Source of the DNA: Alphaproteobacteria bacterium
GTDB lineage: Bacteria > Pseudomonadota > Alphaproteobacteria > Micropepsales > Micropepsaceae
Assembly: GCA_947473475.1 (NCBI GenBank)
Contig: CANJBZ010000024.1
Span: 1 to 63,767, forward strand
Length of the DNA: 63,767 nucleotides
Direction: 5' to 3'
Position 1 is the stretch's first letter, and every line of letters starts with the position of its first letter. A program made the translations under genes and the position numbers. Shown here piece by piece: positions 49,228-57,384 of the stretch. Below the pieces are notes generated by a model. It was not told the DNA's origin. It worked only from the letters and a program-made list of their open reading frames with translations, and did not search any database.

Positions 49228-50136
49228 ATGCGCGGCCGGCGCTTTCTTTGGGCCCTGGCGTTGGCCGCCGCACTTTCTCCCGCTTGGGCACAGGGGCCCT
49301 CGCCCACCGCTTCGACGGTCGCAATTCCCGATTTCTCCGGTGTATGGCACCGCTGGTTTCGTCCCGGTCTCGGCCCTGCCGTCTCAGGTCCAGGGCCGGT
49401 GACGAACCTGTCGCGGCTGAATGGCGTCAGCAATTACAACCAGCTTGCCGGCGATTACAAAAATCCCATCCTGAAGCCAGAGGCCTCCGCCCTTGTGAAA
49501 AAGCGCGGGGACCTTTCGCTGAGCGGCGTGGGATATGAGACGCCGAGCAATCAATGCTGGCCTGGCGGCGTACCTTATGTGTTCTGGAATTTCGGCGTGC
49601 AAATTCTGCAACAACCGAAGGAAGTCACCATGGTCTATTTCCACGATCATGAGGTGCGGCGGGTGCGGATGAACGGGGCGCACCCTGCCCATGTAGCCCC
49701 GTCATGGTATGGCGACTCGGTCGGCCATTATGAAGGCGACACGCTGGTCATCGACACGGTGGGCGTCAAGCAAGGACCGTTCGCCATGGCCGACATGTAC
49801 GGCACGCCCTACAGCCAAGCCCTGCACGTCGTCGAACGCTACCGCGTGGTCGATTACGACACCGCCAAAGCCGCCATAGACCGCGAAGCCAAGGTCAATA
49901 CCCTCTATCCACGCGGGCTGAACGCCATCGAGTTCGACCCCAACTACAGGGGTAAGCACCTTCAGCTGGAACTGACGGTCGAGGACGAAGGCGTCTTCAC
50001 CACGCCCTGGACTTCGGTCATGATCTACGGGCGCCCTATCGGTGCGTGGATCGAACATGTCTGCGCCGAGAACACGCAGGAATATTACAACAACGGTCAA
50101 TCCGCCGTGCCGACGGCGAAAACGCCGGATTTCTGA
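49228..50136 (+). CDS. Secreted GDSxG/DF-family protein, paralog D
   Basis: 302 residues from ATG 49228. Signal peptide RFLWALALAAALSPAWAQG. Family marks: IPDFSGVWHRWF, NPILKPEASALVKKRGD, SNQCWPGGVPYVFW, GDSVGHYEGDTLVIDTVG, HVVERYRVVDYDTAK, EDEGVFTTPW, EHVCAEN and C-terminal TPDF. Followed 33 bases later by an alpha/beta hydrolase gene on the same strand. Function unknown. Confidence 0.87.
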   Translation: MRGRRFLWALALAAALSPAWAQGPSPTASTVAIPDFSGVWHRWFRPGLGPAVSGPGPVTNLSRLNGVSNYNQLAGDYKNPILKPEASALVKKRGDLSLSGVGYETPSNQCWPGGVPYVFWNFGVQILQQPKEVTMVYFHDHEVRRVRMNGAHPAHVAPSWYGDSVGHYEGDTLVIDTVGVKQGPFAMADMYGTPYSQALHVVERYRVVDYDTAKAAIDREAKVNTLYPRGLNAIEFDPNYRGKHLQLELTVEDEGVFTTPWTSVMIYGRPIGAWIEHVCAENTQEYYNNGQSAVPTAKTPDF

Positions 50137-50169
50137 ATTTCAGCTCGGTATCTTTGGGGAGGAGACGCC

Positions 50170-50925
50170 ATGCCTTTCTATGAAAAAGGTCCCGTCCGCA
50201 TTTTCTACGAAGAAACGGGCACGGGTTTTCCACTGCTGCTGATCGCGGGCGGCGGACTGAATTCCACGATTGCAGGTCTGAAGCGCGGCGATCCGTTCAA
50301 TCCGATCGAAGAATTCAAAGGCGAATATCGCTGCATCGCTACCGACCTGCGCAACGCCAATACCGGGCAATCGACGGGGCCGCTGGAAATCGACCGTCCC
50401 TGGGATTCGCTCACCGACGACCACATCGGCCTGATGGATCATCTGGGCGTCGACAAATTCATGGTTATGGGTTTTTGCATCGGCGGGCCGCTGATCTGGA
50501 ATTTGCTGAAGCGCGCGCCAACCCGCGTGGTCGCAGCCGTGCTGGCGCAACCCAGCGGTTCGCGCCCGGAATCGCGCGATCAGTTTTACCAAGGGAATAT
50601 GACGGGCTGGGGCCCAGAGCTGGTCAAGCGGCGGCCGGACATCAAGATGGATACGGTCGACAAGTTCCTGACCAAAATGTACCGCAACAATCCGGATTTC
50701 GTCATCAGCGTCAGCCGCGATTTCGTGCGCAGCTGTCAGACGCCGGTGCTGATTTTGCCGGACGATATCCCGCCACATCCCTACGCCGTAGCGATGGAAG
50801 CAGCGATGCTGGCGCCGAAGGCGGAGGTGAGCATCTTCCCGTGGAAGCAGCCGAAGGAGCGGATACCGCTTGCGGTGCGGCAGATACGTTCGTTCATGAA
50901 AGCCCACAGCCCGCTGACGGTTTAA
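50170..50925 (+). CDS. Alpha/beta hydrolase with Cys at the nucleophile position
   Basis: 251 residues, cytoplasmic, preceded by ggggagga. Fold marks are FPLLLIAGGGLNST, ATDLRNANTGQSTG and the nucleophile elbow GFCIGGP, where Cys103 replaces the usual Ser, as in dienelactone hydrolase. The acid may be Asp in LPDDIPPHPYAVAME. No His stands in the usual C-terminal place (FPWKQPKERIPLAV), leaving the His of PPHP as the only candidate. So the catalytic triad is atypical and a hydrolytic role is not certain. Probably in the operon with paralogs C and D. Confidence 0.82.
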   Translation: MPFYEKGPVRIFYEETGTGFPLLLIAGGGLNSTIAGLKRGDPFNPIEEFKGEYRCIATDLRNANTGQSTGPLEIDRPWDSLTDDHIGLMDHLGVDKFMVMGFCIGGPLIWNLLKRAPTRVVAAVLAQPSGSRPESRDQFYQGNMTGWGPELVKRRPDIKMDTVDKFLTKMYRNNPDFVISVSRDFVRSCQTPVLILPDDIPPHPYAVAMEAAMLAPKAEVSIFPWKQPKERIPLAVRQIRSFMKAHSPLTV

Positions 50926-50937
50926 CCGCGCACATCA

Positions 50938-50982
50938 GTGTCATCCCGGACGGACGCATAGCGTCCGATCCGGGACCCACGG
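50938..50982. repeat. Palindromic intergenic repeat (tcatcccggacggacgc)
   Basis: cccggacggacgc...gcgtccgatccggg is an imperfect inverted repeat lying between convergent genes. Elements starting gtcatcccggacgg are frequent in Alphaproteobacteria. It may terminate transcription from both sides. Confidence 0.65.
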
Positions 50983-51010
50983 CAAACACAAACGCCGTCA
51001 AACCACGCGT

Positions 51011-51898
51011 TCAGAAATCCGCCCGCCCCGCCCGCGGCAGCCCTACCCACTCGTCCTTATAGTGTTCCTGCGGATTGTCGGCGCAGACGCTTTCCGTCCA
51101 TTCGGAAATCAAACGGCGATAGGTGACGCGCGCGGTCAGAGGCTGCGTAAAGGTCTTCGGGTCTTCCATCGTGACCTGCAGCTCCAGCCCCTTAAGATTG
51201 GTGTTGGGATCGTAGCCGGCATCGCGTCCGCCGCCGCCGACAGTGCCCTCTGAGGTTTCATATTTGTCGATTTGCGCTTTTGCCGTCGGGCCGTCGATCA
51301 GGCGGTAGCGCTCGACCACATGCATCTGTTCGCTCTGCGGCGTGCCGAAGCGATCTACCGACGTGTAGGGATCTACTTTCACGCCCACCGTATCGACAAC
51401 CAGCGTGTCGCCTTCCCAGTGGCCGATGGAATCGCCCATTGAACTGGGCACGATCTTCGCCGGATGCGACGCATTCATCCGTATGTGCCGCGTGTTGGCG
51501 TTCTGATCGTACAGGATGTCGATGTCGCCATTCTTGGCGGGCAGCATGACCAAGCCGAGTTGCATGGCAAACGTGAAAGGCGGCGCAATCGAGCGGCACT
51601 GATCCTGTGAATTGCGAAATCCGCCCTTTGTCGCCATCTCGCCCTTCTGCCGCACGACGGCAGCGGCTTCACGCGTAAGAATCGGATTGTTGTAATCGCC
51701 GACCAGGCGGCCCGCATTGGCTTTGCCGTCGGGAAGACGGCTGAGATTGCGCAACGGCTGCGGCCCCGCCGGCATGCCTTCGAAATTGAACGCGTTCTTG
51801 CCGTAGCGATGCCCGAACATCTCAGGCTCGGCGGCGAAGGTGGGCACAGACAGGGCTGCCAGTGAAACCACACTGAAGAACAGAGCCTGACGTTTCAT
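51011..51898 (-). CDS. Secreted GDSxG/DF-family protein, paralog E
   Basis: 295 residues from ATG 51898. Signal peptide KRQALFFSVVSLAALSVPTF. Family marks: NAFNFEGMPAGPQPLRNLSR (as in paralog B), NPILTREAAAVVRQKGE, DQCRSIAPPFTFAM with the first Cys, GDSIGHWEGDTLVVDTVG, HVVERYRLIDGPTAK, MEDPKTFTQPL, ESVCADN, and C-terminal RADF instead of PDF. B and E form one subgroup (Cys followed by H/R, then PP), A, C and D another (CWPGG). Convergent with the hydrolase gene; monocistronic. Confidence 0.87.
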   Translation of the reverse strand: MKRQALFFSVVSLAALSVPTFAAEPEMFGHRYGKNAFNFEGMPAGPQPLRNLSRLPDGKANAGRLVGDYNNPILTREAAAVVRQKGEMATKGGFRNSQDQCRSIAPPFTFAMQLGLVMLPAKNGDIDILYDQNANTRHIRMNASHPAKIVPSSMGDSIGHWEGDTLVVDTVGVKVDPYTSVDRFGTPQSEQMHVVERYRLIDGPTAKAQIDKYETSEGTVGGGGRDAGYDPNTNLKGLELQVTMEDPKTFTQPLTARVTYRRLISEWTESVCADNPQEHYKDEWVGLPRAGRADF

Positions 51899-52020
51899 CT
51901 TAAGTCTCCCTCTCCCGTATTTTGTGTAGCCAACTCTAGCACCCGAGCAGACCACGGATAAGAGAGTGCGCAAACGCCTCCTGTCGCTCTCGAAATGCGG
52001 CTCAGACAATTTCAGTATTG

Positions 52021-53115
52021 ATGGGAACGAAAACGGAACATAAAATGGGGGCGGATGAACAGCGATCCGGCAAACTGGAAACCATCGAAAGCGATCTCAA
52101 ACGGCCGGCAAGCGAGATTTTTGCCTCATACATCTGCAAACCTGGAGAACGCATGTTGCGGAAAGCTGACCCTGAACACTGGAAGAAGCGCCTTCTGCAA
52201 ATGAAGGTGAATGGCAAAGCCGCGTTTCTATGGTCGAAGTTGGCACGGCCAAACATCCGGTTGATGCCAAGCGCAGCGATGGAGACCGACACTACGCCGC
52301 CGCGTACCAGCAAGTTTGGTGGATTGCCCGATTTGCCGAAGGGCGCGATGTGGCCAACATGGACCTACATCAAATCACCACCTCCGATGCGTGCTCCATC
52401 CGTCGGTTTCATTGGCAAGCTGCTCGGCCGCAAGCCGGGTCCACCTCCGCCGCCCCCACGTCCGTCTGAGCCACAAATCCGGCCGCTGTCCTTTTTGGCG
52501 CAAATCAATTTGGCGGATGTCGCCAAGTTTGGACTAGACGTGCCGCTGCCCGAGGCCGGTTTGCTGCTCTTCTTTTACGACATGGAAATGCTGGACTGCG
52601 GGCTGACGGACGCGGAAACAACCGGGGCTCGTGTCATATTTGTACCCGATGGCACCGAGACCGAGCGCCTCGCATCGAGTCCGATTGCTCTGCTGAAAAC
52701 GCGCAGTTTCGCATTTGAGCCGGGTGAAGTTTTGCCTCACCTGGAATACGTCGCAGAATGTATCCCAGCCTACTCTCAAGGCGACTTCGAAGATGCCCTC
52801 GAGGTCGTGGACGAGACGGTATTTGCGGGCGGCCATGTTTTTGGCGGCTGGCCAAACCCGATACAAACTATGATGGAACTTGAGTGCGAGCTCTATGCGA
52901 ATGGCCTTGATGCAAGTCCACAAGGCTATAAGGACGCCGAAGAGCGCGGCCTGAACAAGAAAGCGCCCAATTGGCGATACCTGCTGCGACTTGAATCAAA
53001 TGGCATACCGGAATGGGATTGGGGCGATTGGGCCGAGATCTGCTTTTTCTGCCGGAAGGAAGATATCGCCGCGCAGCGCTTCGACCGGTGCTGTGTGATT
53101 GAACAGATGTCATAG
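52021..53115 (+). CDS. DUF1963 (YwqG-like) protein
   Basis: 364 residues from ATG 52021 (TTG 52018 and ATG 52048 possible). DUF1963 features: SKFGGLPDLPKGAMWPTW, SFLAQINLADV, GLLLFFYDMEM, GWPNPIQTMMELECELYANG and LESNGIPEWDWGDWAEICFF. A proline run (GPPPPPPRPSE) interrupts the domain between strands. The family has no established activity and is often part of antitoxin or immunity-like gene sets. The first 80 residues are charged and unlike the family. Codon use looks slightly less GC-rich than the neighbours. Confidence 0.85.
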   Translation: MGTKTEHKMGADEQRSGKLETIESDLKRPASEIFASYICKPGERMLRKADPEHWKKRLLQMKVNGKAAFLWSKLARPNIRLMPSAAMETDTTPPRTSKFGGLPDLPKGAMWPTWTYIKSPPPMRAPSVGFIGKLLGRKPGPPPPPPRPSEPQIRPLSFLAQINLADVAKFGLDVPLPEAGLLLFFYDMEMLDCGLTDAETTGARVIFVPDGTETERLASSPIALLKTRSFAFEPGEVLPHLEYVAECIPAYSQGDFEDALEVVDETVFAGGHVFGGWPNPIQTMMELECELYANGLDASPQGYKDAEERGLNKKAPNWRYLLRLESNGIPEWDWGDWAEICFFCRKEDIAAQRFDRCCVIEQMS

Positions 53116-53130
53116 GAGGGTGAAGGTACG

Positions 53131-53241
53131 ATGCAAACACGATGGACTGCGCGCGACGGCGAAATCCGCGTTACAAAGCATTATTCTTCGTGCCCAGACG
53201 ACGGATCACCGGGAAAATTTTTGGACGAAAGCGATAAATGA
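53131..53241 (+). CDS. Possible 36-residue peptide gene
   Basis: ATG 53131 is preceded by taggagggtgaagg, a strong ribosome binding site, 15 bases after the DUF1963 stop. The frame begins MQTRWTARDGEIRVTKHY, continues SSCPDDGSPGKF and ends DESDK. It is hydrophilic, with no known family. It may be the start of a gene broken downstream, since the next 200 bases hold nothing recognisable. Confidence 0.4.
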   Translation: MQTRWTARDGEIRVTKHYSSCPDDGSPGKFLDESDK

Positions 53242-53449
53242 TATGGGCCGCCTCTAACGGACAGTGCCCATTTCGCACCACCGCGCTTAGCGGTTACCAA
53301 CGTGTGTGTTATCCAGCAAAATGCGCAACGCTACTGTGCTTGAATACACAGTGGCGCGGCAATCCTTCGCGTAGTGTTGATATAGTTCCAGGCACGAAGC
53401 CCACATACCATCTGCGCCAGTTGGGGCAGGCAGCAACAAGGCGAGATGC
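53242..53449. other. Gap before the PAS_5 gene
   Basis: 208 bases with no supported gene. It presumably carries the promoter of the PAS_5 gene; tatagtt near 53381 is a weak -10 candidate only. Confidence 0.35.
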
Positions 53450-53941
53450 ATGATTTCCGACGCCTTGATCGTTCCGGGTTCCACAACCCGGCTGCTAACC
53501 CTTGATCAATGCCGTCCCGAGCTGAAGCAGATTTTCGCGTTGTGGGATTTGCTGCGCGGCGAGCGCTCAATGCCGTCGCGAAGTGATTTTAATCCGGCGG
53601 CTGCGAGGTCCTTGCTGCCGCATCTTATTCTGGTCGATGTGTTTCCAGACCAATCGCAAAAGCGGCGCTTCCGCGTCAGGCTGCACGGGACGGCGCAAGT
53701 CCGCTATCAGGGGGACGATTGGACCGGCGCCTATATTCACGAAAAGACCGACACCGCGTCGGCCGATCGTCTGTGCGCCGTGGGCGACTATATCTTAGCA
53801 AAGCACGAGCCGTGGATTTCGACAGGCAATCTCTATTGGCAGCCGAACAAGCGCTACCGCAAATTTGAATCGATACTACTGCCCATGTCGGACGACGGCA
53901 CGACGGTCAATATGATCCTGGGGCTGACGATTTTCTTTTGA
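53450..53941 (+). CDS. PAS_5 domain protein
   Basis: 163 residues, almost all one PAS_5 domain: IFALWDLLRGERSMPSRSDF, NPAAARSLLPHLILVDVF, RRFRVRLHGTAQVRYQGDDW and ILLPMSDDGTTVNMILGLTI. Stand-alone PAS_5 proteins are numerous in Alphaproteobacteria and are thought to sense small ligands or redox state without an attached output domain. Convergent with the aldolase/dehydrogenase gene, four bases apart. Confidence 0.85.
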   Translation: MISDALIVPGSTTRLLTLDQCRPELKQIFALWDLLRGERSMPSRSDFNPAAARSLLPHLILVDVFPDQSQKRRFRVRLHGTAQVRYQGDDWTGAYIHEKTDTASADRLCAVGDYILAKHEPWISTGNLYWQPNKRYRKFESILLPMSDDGTTVNMILGLTIFF

Positions 53942-53945
53942 CCCT

Positions 53946-56003
53946 TCAGCGCAGACTGGCTTCGATGTTGCCGCCGTCGACGGTGATAACCGCCGCCGTG
54001 GTTTTGTTTGCCAATGCCAAAAAGACGAACGCATCGGCCACATCGCCGGCCGTCACTTCGCGGCCCAGCAAATTGCCGCCCATGTAATCGGCTTCCGAAA
54101 GGCCACGCGCCTTGGAGCGCGCCGCGATCATGTCGTCGGTAAGCAGCCCCGTGCGGATGCGATCGGCGTTCACCGCGTTGGAGCGGATGCCGTCTTTCCC
54201 GTGGTCCAGCGCATATTGTTTGACCAGGAACAGCGTCGCCGCTTTCGGCAAACCGTATGGGCCGAAATCCTTGCCGGGATTGACCGCCTGCTTGGAGGTG
54301 TTGAACAGCAAACAGCCGCCGGTGCCTTGCTGCTTCATGATGCGGACCGCGTTTTGCGCCACCGCTTGATGGGCAAAGAAATTCAGCTCGAACGATTGCC
54401 GCAGAACCGCGTCATCCACATCGCCGATGCGCCCCTGCCATGCCGCGCCCGCATTGGACACCAGGATATCGACGCCGCCGAATGTTGCTGCCGCCATGTC
54501 GAACGCGCGGCGTACATCGCCCGCATTGGTGACGTCGCAGGCAATGCCGATCGCGGCCCCGCCGATTTGCTTGGCGACGCGCTTGGCCGCTTCCTCGTCG
54601 CGATCCAGCACCGCGACTTCCGCGCCCTGCTTGGCAAAAGCTTTCGCGGTGGCCGCGCCGATGCCCGAGCCGCCGCCCGTCACCACCGCCACTTGGCGCG
54701 CCAACGGCTTTTCGGCGGCTTTGCCAAGCTTGGCCTGTTCCAGCGACCAATATTCGACATCGAACTGGTCTTCCACGGAGATGCAGCGATATTCGCTCAT
54801 GCTTTCGGCGTCGGTGATGACGTCCACCGTATTTTCGGCGATGTCGGCGGCGATTGCCGCATCCTTTGCCGAGCCGCCAAGTCCGAACAGTCCAATTCCC
54901 GGCACGAGAATGACGCGGGGTAAGGGGTCGAGCTCCGTCTTCACGCCGTTCAGACGCGCATTGTTCTGCGCGAAATAATGGTGATAGCGCGCAACAAATG
55001 CGTCCACCGCCAGACGAACCGCGCCCGCCCATTCGTCGAGTTTGCCGGCTTCCGGCGCCGGCACAACCAGCGGCCAATTCTTGGTGCGGATCGTATGGTC
55101 GGGCGTTGCGACGCCCACCTGCGAGTAGCGCGACACCTCGGCGCCGTTCACATAATTCAGGATCTTCTGATTGCTGCGGAAGCAAAGGATTTGCCGCTTC
55201 GCCACGCCCTCGTGCGGCTTGTTCTCCAGCGCAACCGCCCCGCGCAGGATCGGCGCGATGTCCGCCACCGAAGCAAGCTCGCGTGGCAACCGTGCTTGCG
55301 CAATCGCCTTCTTGCCGCGCGCGATCCGCTCCTCGGCGCGCGTCACCATCTCGATCATCAACTCGTAGGCTGTGCGCGCGTCATTGGCGAATGTGAATAT
55401 GCCGTGGCGCAGCAGGATCAGCCCTTCCACTTTGGGATTGGCGGCGTAAATCTCGGCCACGCTTTTTGCCAGCGCGAAGCCCGGAATTGTGTAAGGCACA
55501 TAGGCCATCCGGTCGCCGAAGATCTCGCGCGCAATCGCCTCGCCGTCCGGCTGATCGGTCAGCGCCAGCACCGCCGTTGAATGCGTGTGGTCGACGAATT
55601 TGTGCGGCAGAAACGCGTGCAGCAGTGTCTCGACCGACGGATTGGGCGCGGAGGAATCCAGCAAATGAATCCGCTGGTAATTGACCATGTCCTCGTCGGA
55701 AAGCTTGGGCAACGCTAGCAGCTTGCGCAGCGGCGCCAGTTTCACCGCAGGAAGGCCGGCGGGCTCGATATTGCCCATGTCCCAGCCCGACCCCTTGACG
55801 CAAATCACCTCGACAGGCTCGCCCAGCAAATCCTTTTCAAAGGTTTTGACGCTGGTATTGCCGCCGCCGTGCAGCACGAGAGACGGATCGCCCCCCAACA
55901 GCCGCGTGGTGTACACGCGCAGGGCCAGATCGGACGAAACGCCTTTGGCGGCGTAGCGGGTGACGTAATCTTGGGCTTCGGTATCGGACCAGCGGGACTT
56001 CAT
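53946..56003 (-). CDS. Bifunctional class II aldolase / short-chain dehydrogenase (RhaD-like)
   Basis: 685 residues. The N-terminal class II aldolase domain (about 1-420) has LVLHGGGNTSVK, FVDHTHSTAVLAL with metal His, and LLRHGIFTFAND. The C-terminal SDR (about 430-685) has VVTGGGSGIGAATAKAF, NAGAAWQG and YGLPKAATLFLV (YxxxK). This fusion is known as rhamnulose-1-phosphate aldolase/lactaldehyde dehydrogenase in some rhamnose operons, but no rhamnose genes are here, so the sugar or hydroxyacid substrate is open. The start overlaps the stop of the small gene upstream. Confidence 0.88.
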   Translation of the reverse strand: MKSRWSDTEAQDYVTRYAAKGVSSDLALRVYTTRLLGGDPSLVLHGGGNTSVKTFEKDLLGEPVEVICVKGSGWDMGNIEPAGLPAVKLAPLRKLLALPKLSDEDMVNYQRIHLLDSSAPNPSVETLLHAFLPHKFVDHTHSTAVLALTDQPDGEAIAREIFGDRMAYVPYTIPGFALAKSVAEIYAANPKVEGLILLRHGIFTFANDARTAYELMIEMVTRAEERIARGKKAIAQARLPRELASVADIAPILRGAVALENKPHEGVAKRQILCFRSNQKILNYVNGAEVSRYSQVGVATPDHTIRTKNWPLVVPAPEAGKLDEWAGAVRLAVDAFVARYHHYFAQNNARLNGVKTELDPLPRVILVPGIGLFGLGGSAKDAAIAADIAENTVDVITDAESMSEYRCISVEDQFDVEYWSLEQAKLGKAAEKPLARQVAVVTGGGSGIGAATAKAFAKQGAEVAVLDRDEEAAKRVAKQIGGAAIGIACDVTNAGDVRRAFDMAAATFGGVDILVSNAGAAWQGRIGDVDDAVLRQSFELNFFAHQAVAQNAVRIMKQQGTGGCLLFNTSKQAVNPGKDFGPYGLPKAATLFLVKQYALDHGKDGIRSNAVNADRIRTGLLTDDMIAARSKARGLSEADYMGGNLLGREVTAGDVADAFVFLALANKTTAAVITVDGGNIEASLR

Positions 56004-56239
56004 GCTTCCTCATTCATCACGGCAGTGAGCCACTCGGGCGGCTCGGCATCTATGTCGAAGGCGTTCGTGGACGCAATCATCCCAAAGGTTTCCTCGGACA
56101 TCCATCGCGGCGCTTCGTCCGCGATTTTCAGCTTCGGATATTTCTGGGCAATTTCGTCTTTCGAACGCGCGTAGATATAGGCCCAAATGCCGCCCGCGCC
56201 ATAGGCCACGAGGTAGCCCGTTTTGGAATCTTCGCTCAT
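56000..56239 (-). CDS. Small conserved protein (GGIWAYIYARSKDEI family)
   Basis: 79 residues: GYLVAYGAGGIWAYIYARSK, DEIAQKYPKLKIADEAPRWM and FDIDAEPPEWLTAVM. I recall similar short conserved hypothetical proteins in actinobacteria and proteobacteria. Its ATGA overlap with the aldolase/dehydrogenase gene indicates coupling. Function unknown. Confidence 0.75.
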   Translation of the reverse strand: MSEDSKTGYLVAYGAGGIWAYIYARSKDEIAQKYPKLKIADEAPRWMSEETFGMIASTNAFDIDAEPPEWLTAVMNEEA

Positions 56240-56264
56240 TTTTGGAACCGTGTCTGGCTAACGA

Positions 56265-57236
56265 TTAAGGCCCGCTGATTTCCCCGGCGCGGCGCTTGCG
56301 GGCCATGGTGCGCTCTTCCGCATAGGGGTCGGGGGCGGTTTTTGCCAGCTTATCCAGCTCGCCCACATCCACGGAACGCTTGTCCAGTTCATGCACGCCG
56401 GCACGCCCCACCGATGTGAGGATGCCGCCCGGCAATGTCACGTAGCGCAGCGGATCGAGAAAGAAGTCCACCGCCTTACCCCCGAGATCGCGAGGATTGG
56501 ACGGCCCGATTATCGGCACCAGCAGATAGGGGGCATCGCTGACGCCGTAATTGGCCAGCGTCGCGCCGAAATCGTTGTCGCGATAATGCATCCCGGTCTT
56601 GCCCGCCACATCGATGAGCCCACCCAGCCCCAAGGTGGTATTCACCAGGAAGCGCGCGACAGTATCGCCGGCGCGGCCGATGTCGCCCTGGAACAGGTCG
56701 TTCGCCAACACGCTGGGCGTTTCGAGGTTGAAGAAGAAATTGTGCACCCCATAGCGGGCGGGTGATGGCACGACGTAGATATAGATGCGTTCTACCGGAT
56801 CGATGATGCTCCGATGCAGCCAGACATGGCCCGCGAAACGCCCCCGATTGGTTTCCTCATAGGGATCGCTCAGCCGGTCCGCGGTGATAACGATCGTGTC
56901 GGGGACGGCATCGGGTTCGTCCTCCAGCGTGTTCAAGTCCGGGACTGGCGCGCCGCTTGTCAGGTCGACGGCGTGCGTGCGCGGCGCTTTGGCTCCCACC
57001 GTTTGCCGCAACCTCGTAGGCGTTGCTCCATCGGTCAGATCGACAAATGCCATTCCCGATACGGGATTCAATTCGCCTTGCCGCACCGCACCAGCCGTCC
57101 GCGCGGCCCCGTTTGCCGCGTTGGTCAAATCGACGACGCGCGTCTCCACGCTGCCTGCGGAAGCGGCAAAGCCTTGCTCCACGCTGGCGGCGATGAGAAC
57201 GGAGCAAACGATGGTGGTCGCAAGAATTTTGGTCAT
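56265..57236 (-). CDS. mlaA: MlaA (VacJ)-like protein with an extra N-terminal repeat region
   Basis: 323 residues. MlaA removes mislocalised phospholipids from the outer membrane outer leaflet. The MlaA domain spans about 120-310: DPYEETNRGRFAGHVWLHRS, FFFNLETPSVLANDLFQGD, RFLVNTTLGLGGLIDVA, NDFGATLANYGVSDAPYLLV and PIIGPSNPRDLGG. Unusual: the signal peptide ends at GFAAS and has no lipobox (the only early Cys follows TIV), and residues 30-100 hold three copies of VDLT-x-GA (at about 34, 64 and 90). So it is probably not lipidated like E. coli MlaA. No mlaFEDB genes are in the window. Confidence 0.88.
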   Translation of the reverse strand: MTKILATTIVCSVLIAASVEQGFAASAGSVETRVVDLTNAANGAARTAGAVRQGELNPVSGMAFVDLTDGATPTRLRQTVGAKAPRTHAVDLTSGAPVPDLNTLEDEPDAVPDTIVITADRLSDPYEETNRGRFAGHVWLHRSIIDPVERIYIYVVPSPARYGVHNFFFNLETPSVLANDLFQGDIGRAGDTVARFLVNTTLGLGGLIDVAGKTGMHYRDNDFGATLANYGVSDAPYLLVPIIGPSNPRDLGGKAVDFFLDPLRYVTLPGGILTSVGRAGVHELDKRSVDVGELDKLAKTAPDPYAEERTMARKRRAGEISGP

Positions 57237-57334
57237 GCAGAGGAGGGTCTCATTTCGCGGCTATCCTCGCATAACGGCAAGACCCGCTGAAAGAGCGTGC
57301 CGCGTTACATTTTTCGGGGAGAGGTGTGTGTGGA

Positions 57335-57380
57335 GAGACCGCCCCCTCACCCTGACCCTCTCCCCCGAGGGGGCGAGGGA
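57335..57380. repeat. GC-rich palindromic repeat
   Basis: gagaccgccccctca...ctcccccgagggggcgag; the first 15 bases are identical to those at 13325-13339. It lies just after the 3' end of mtnA. Confidence 0.8.
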
Positions 57381-57384
57381 ACTA

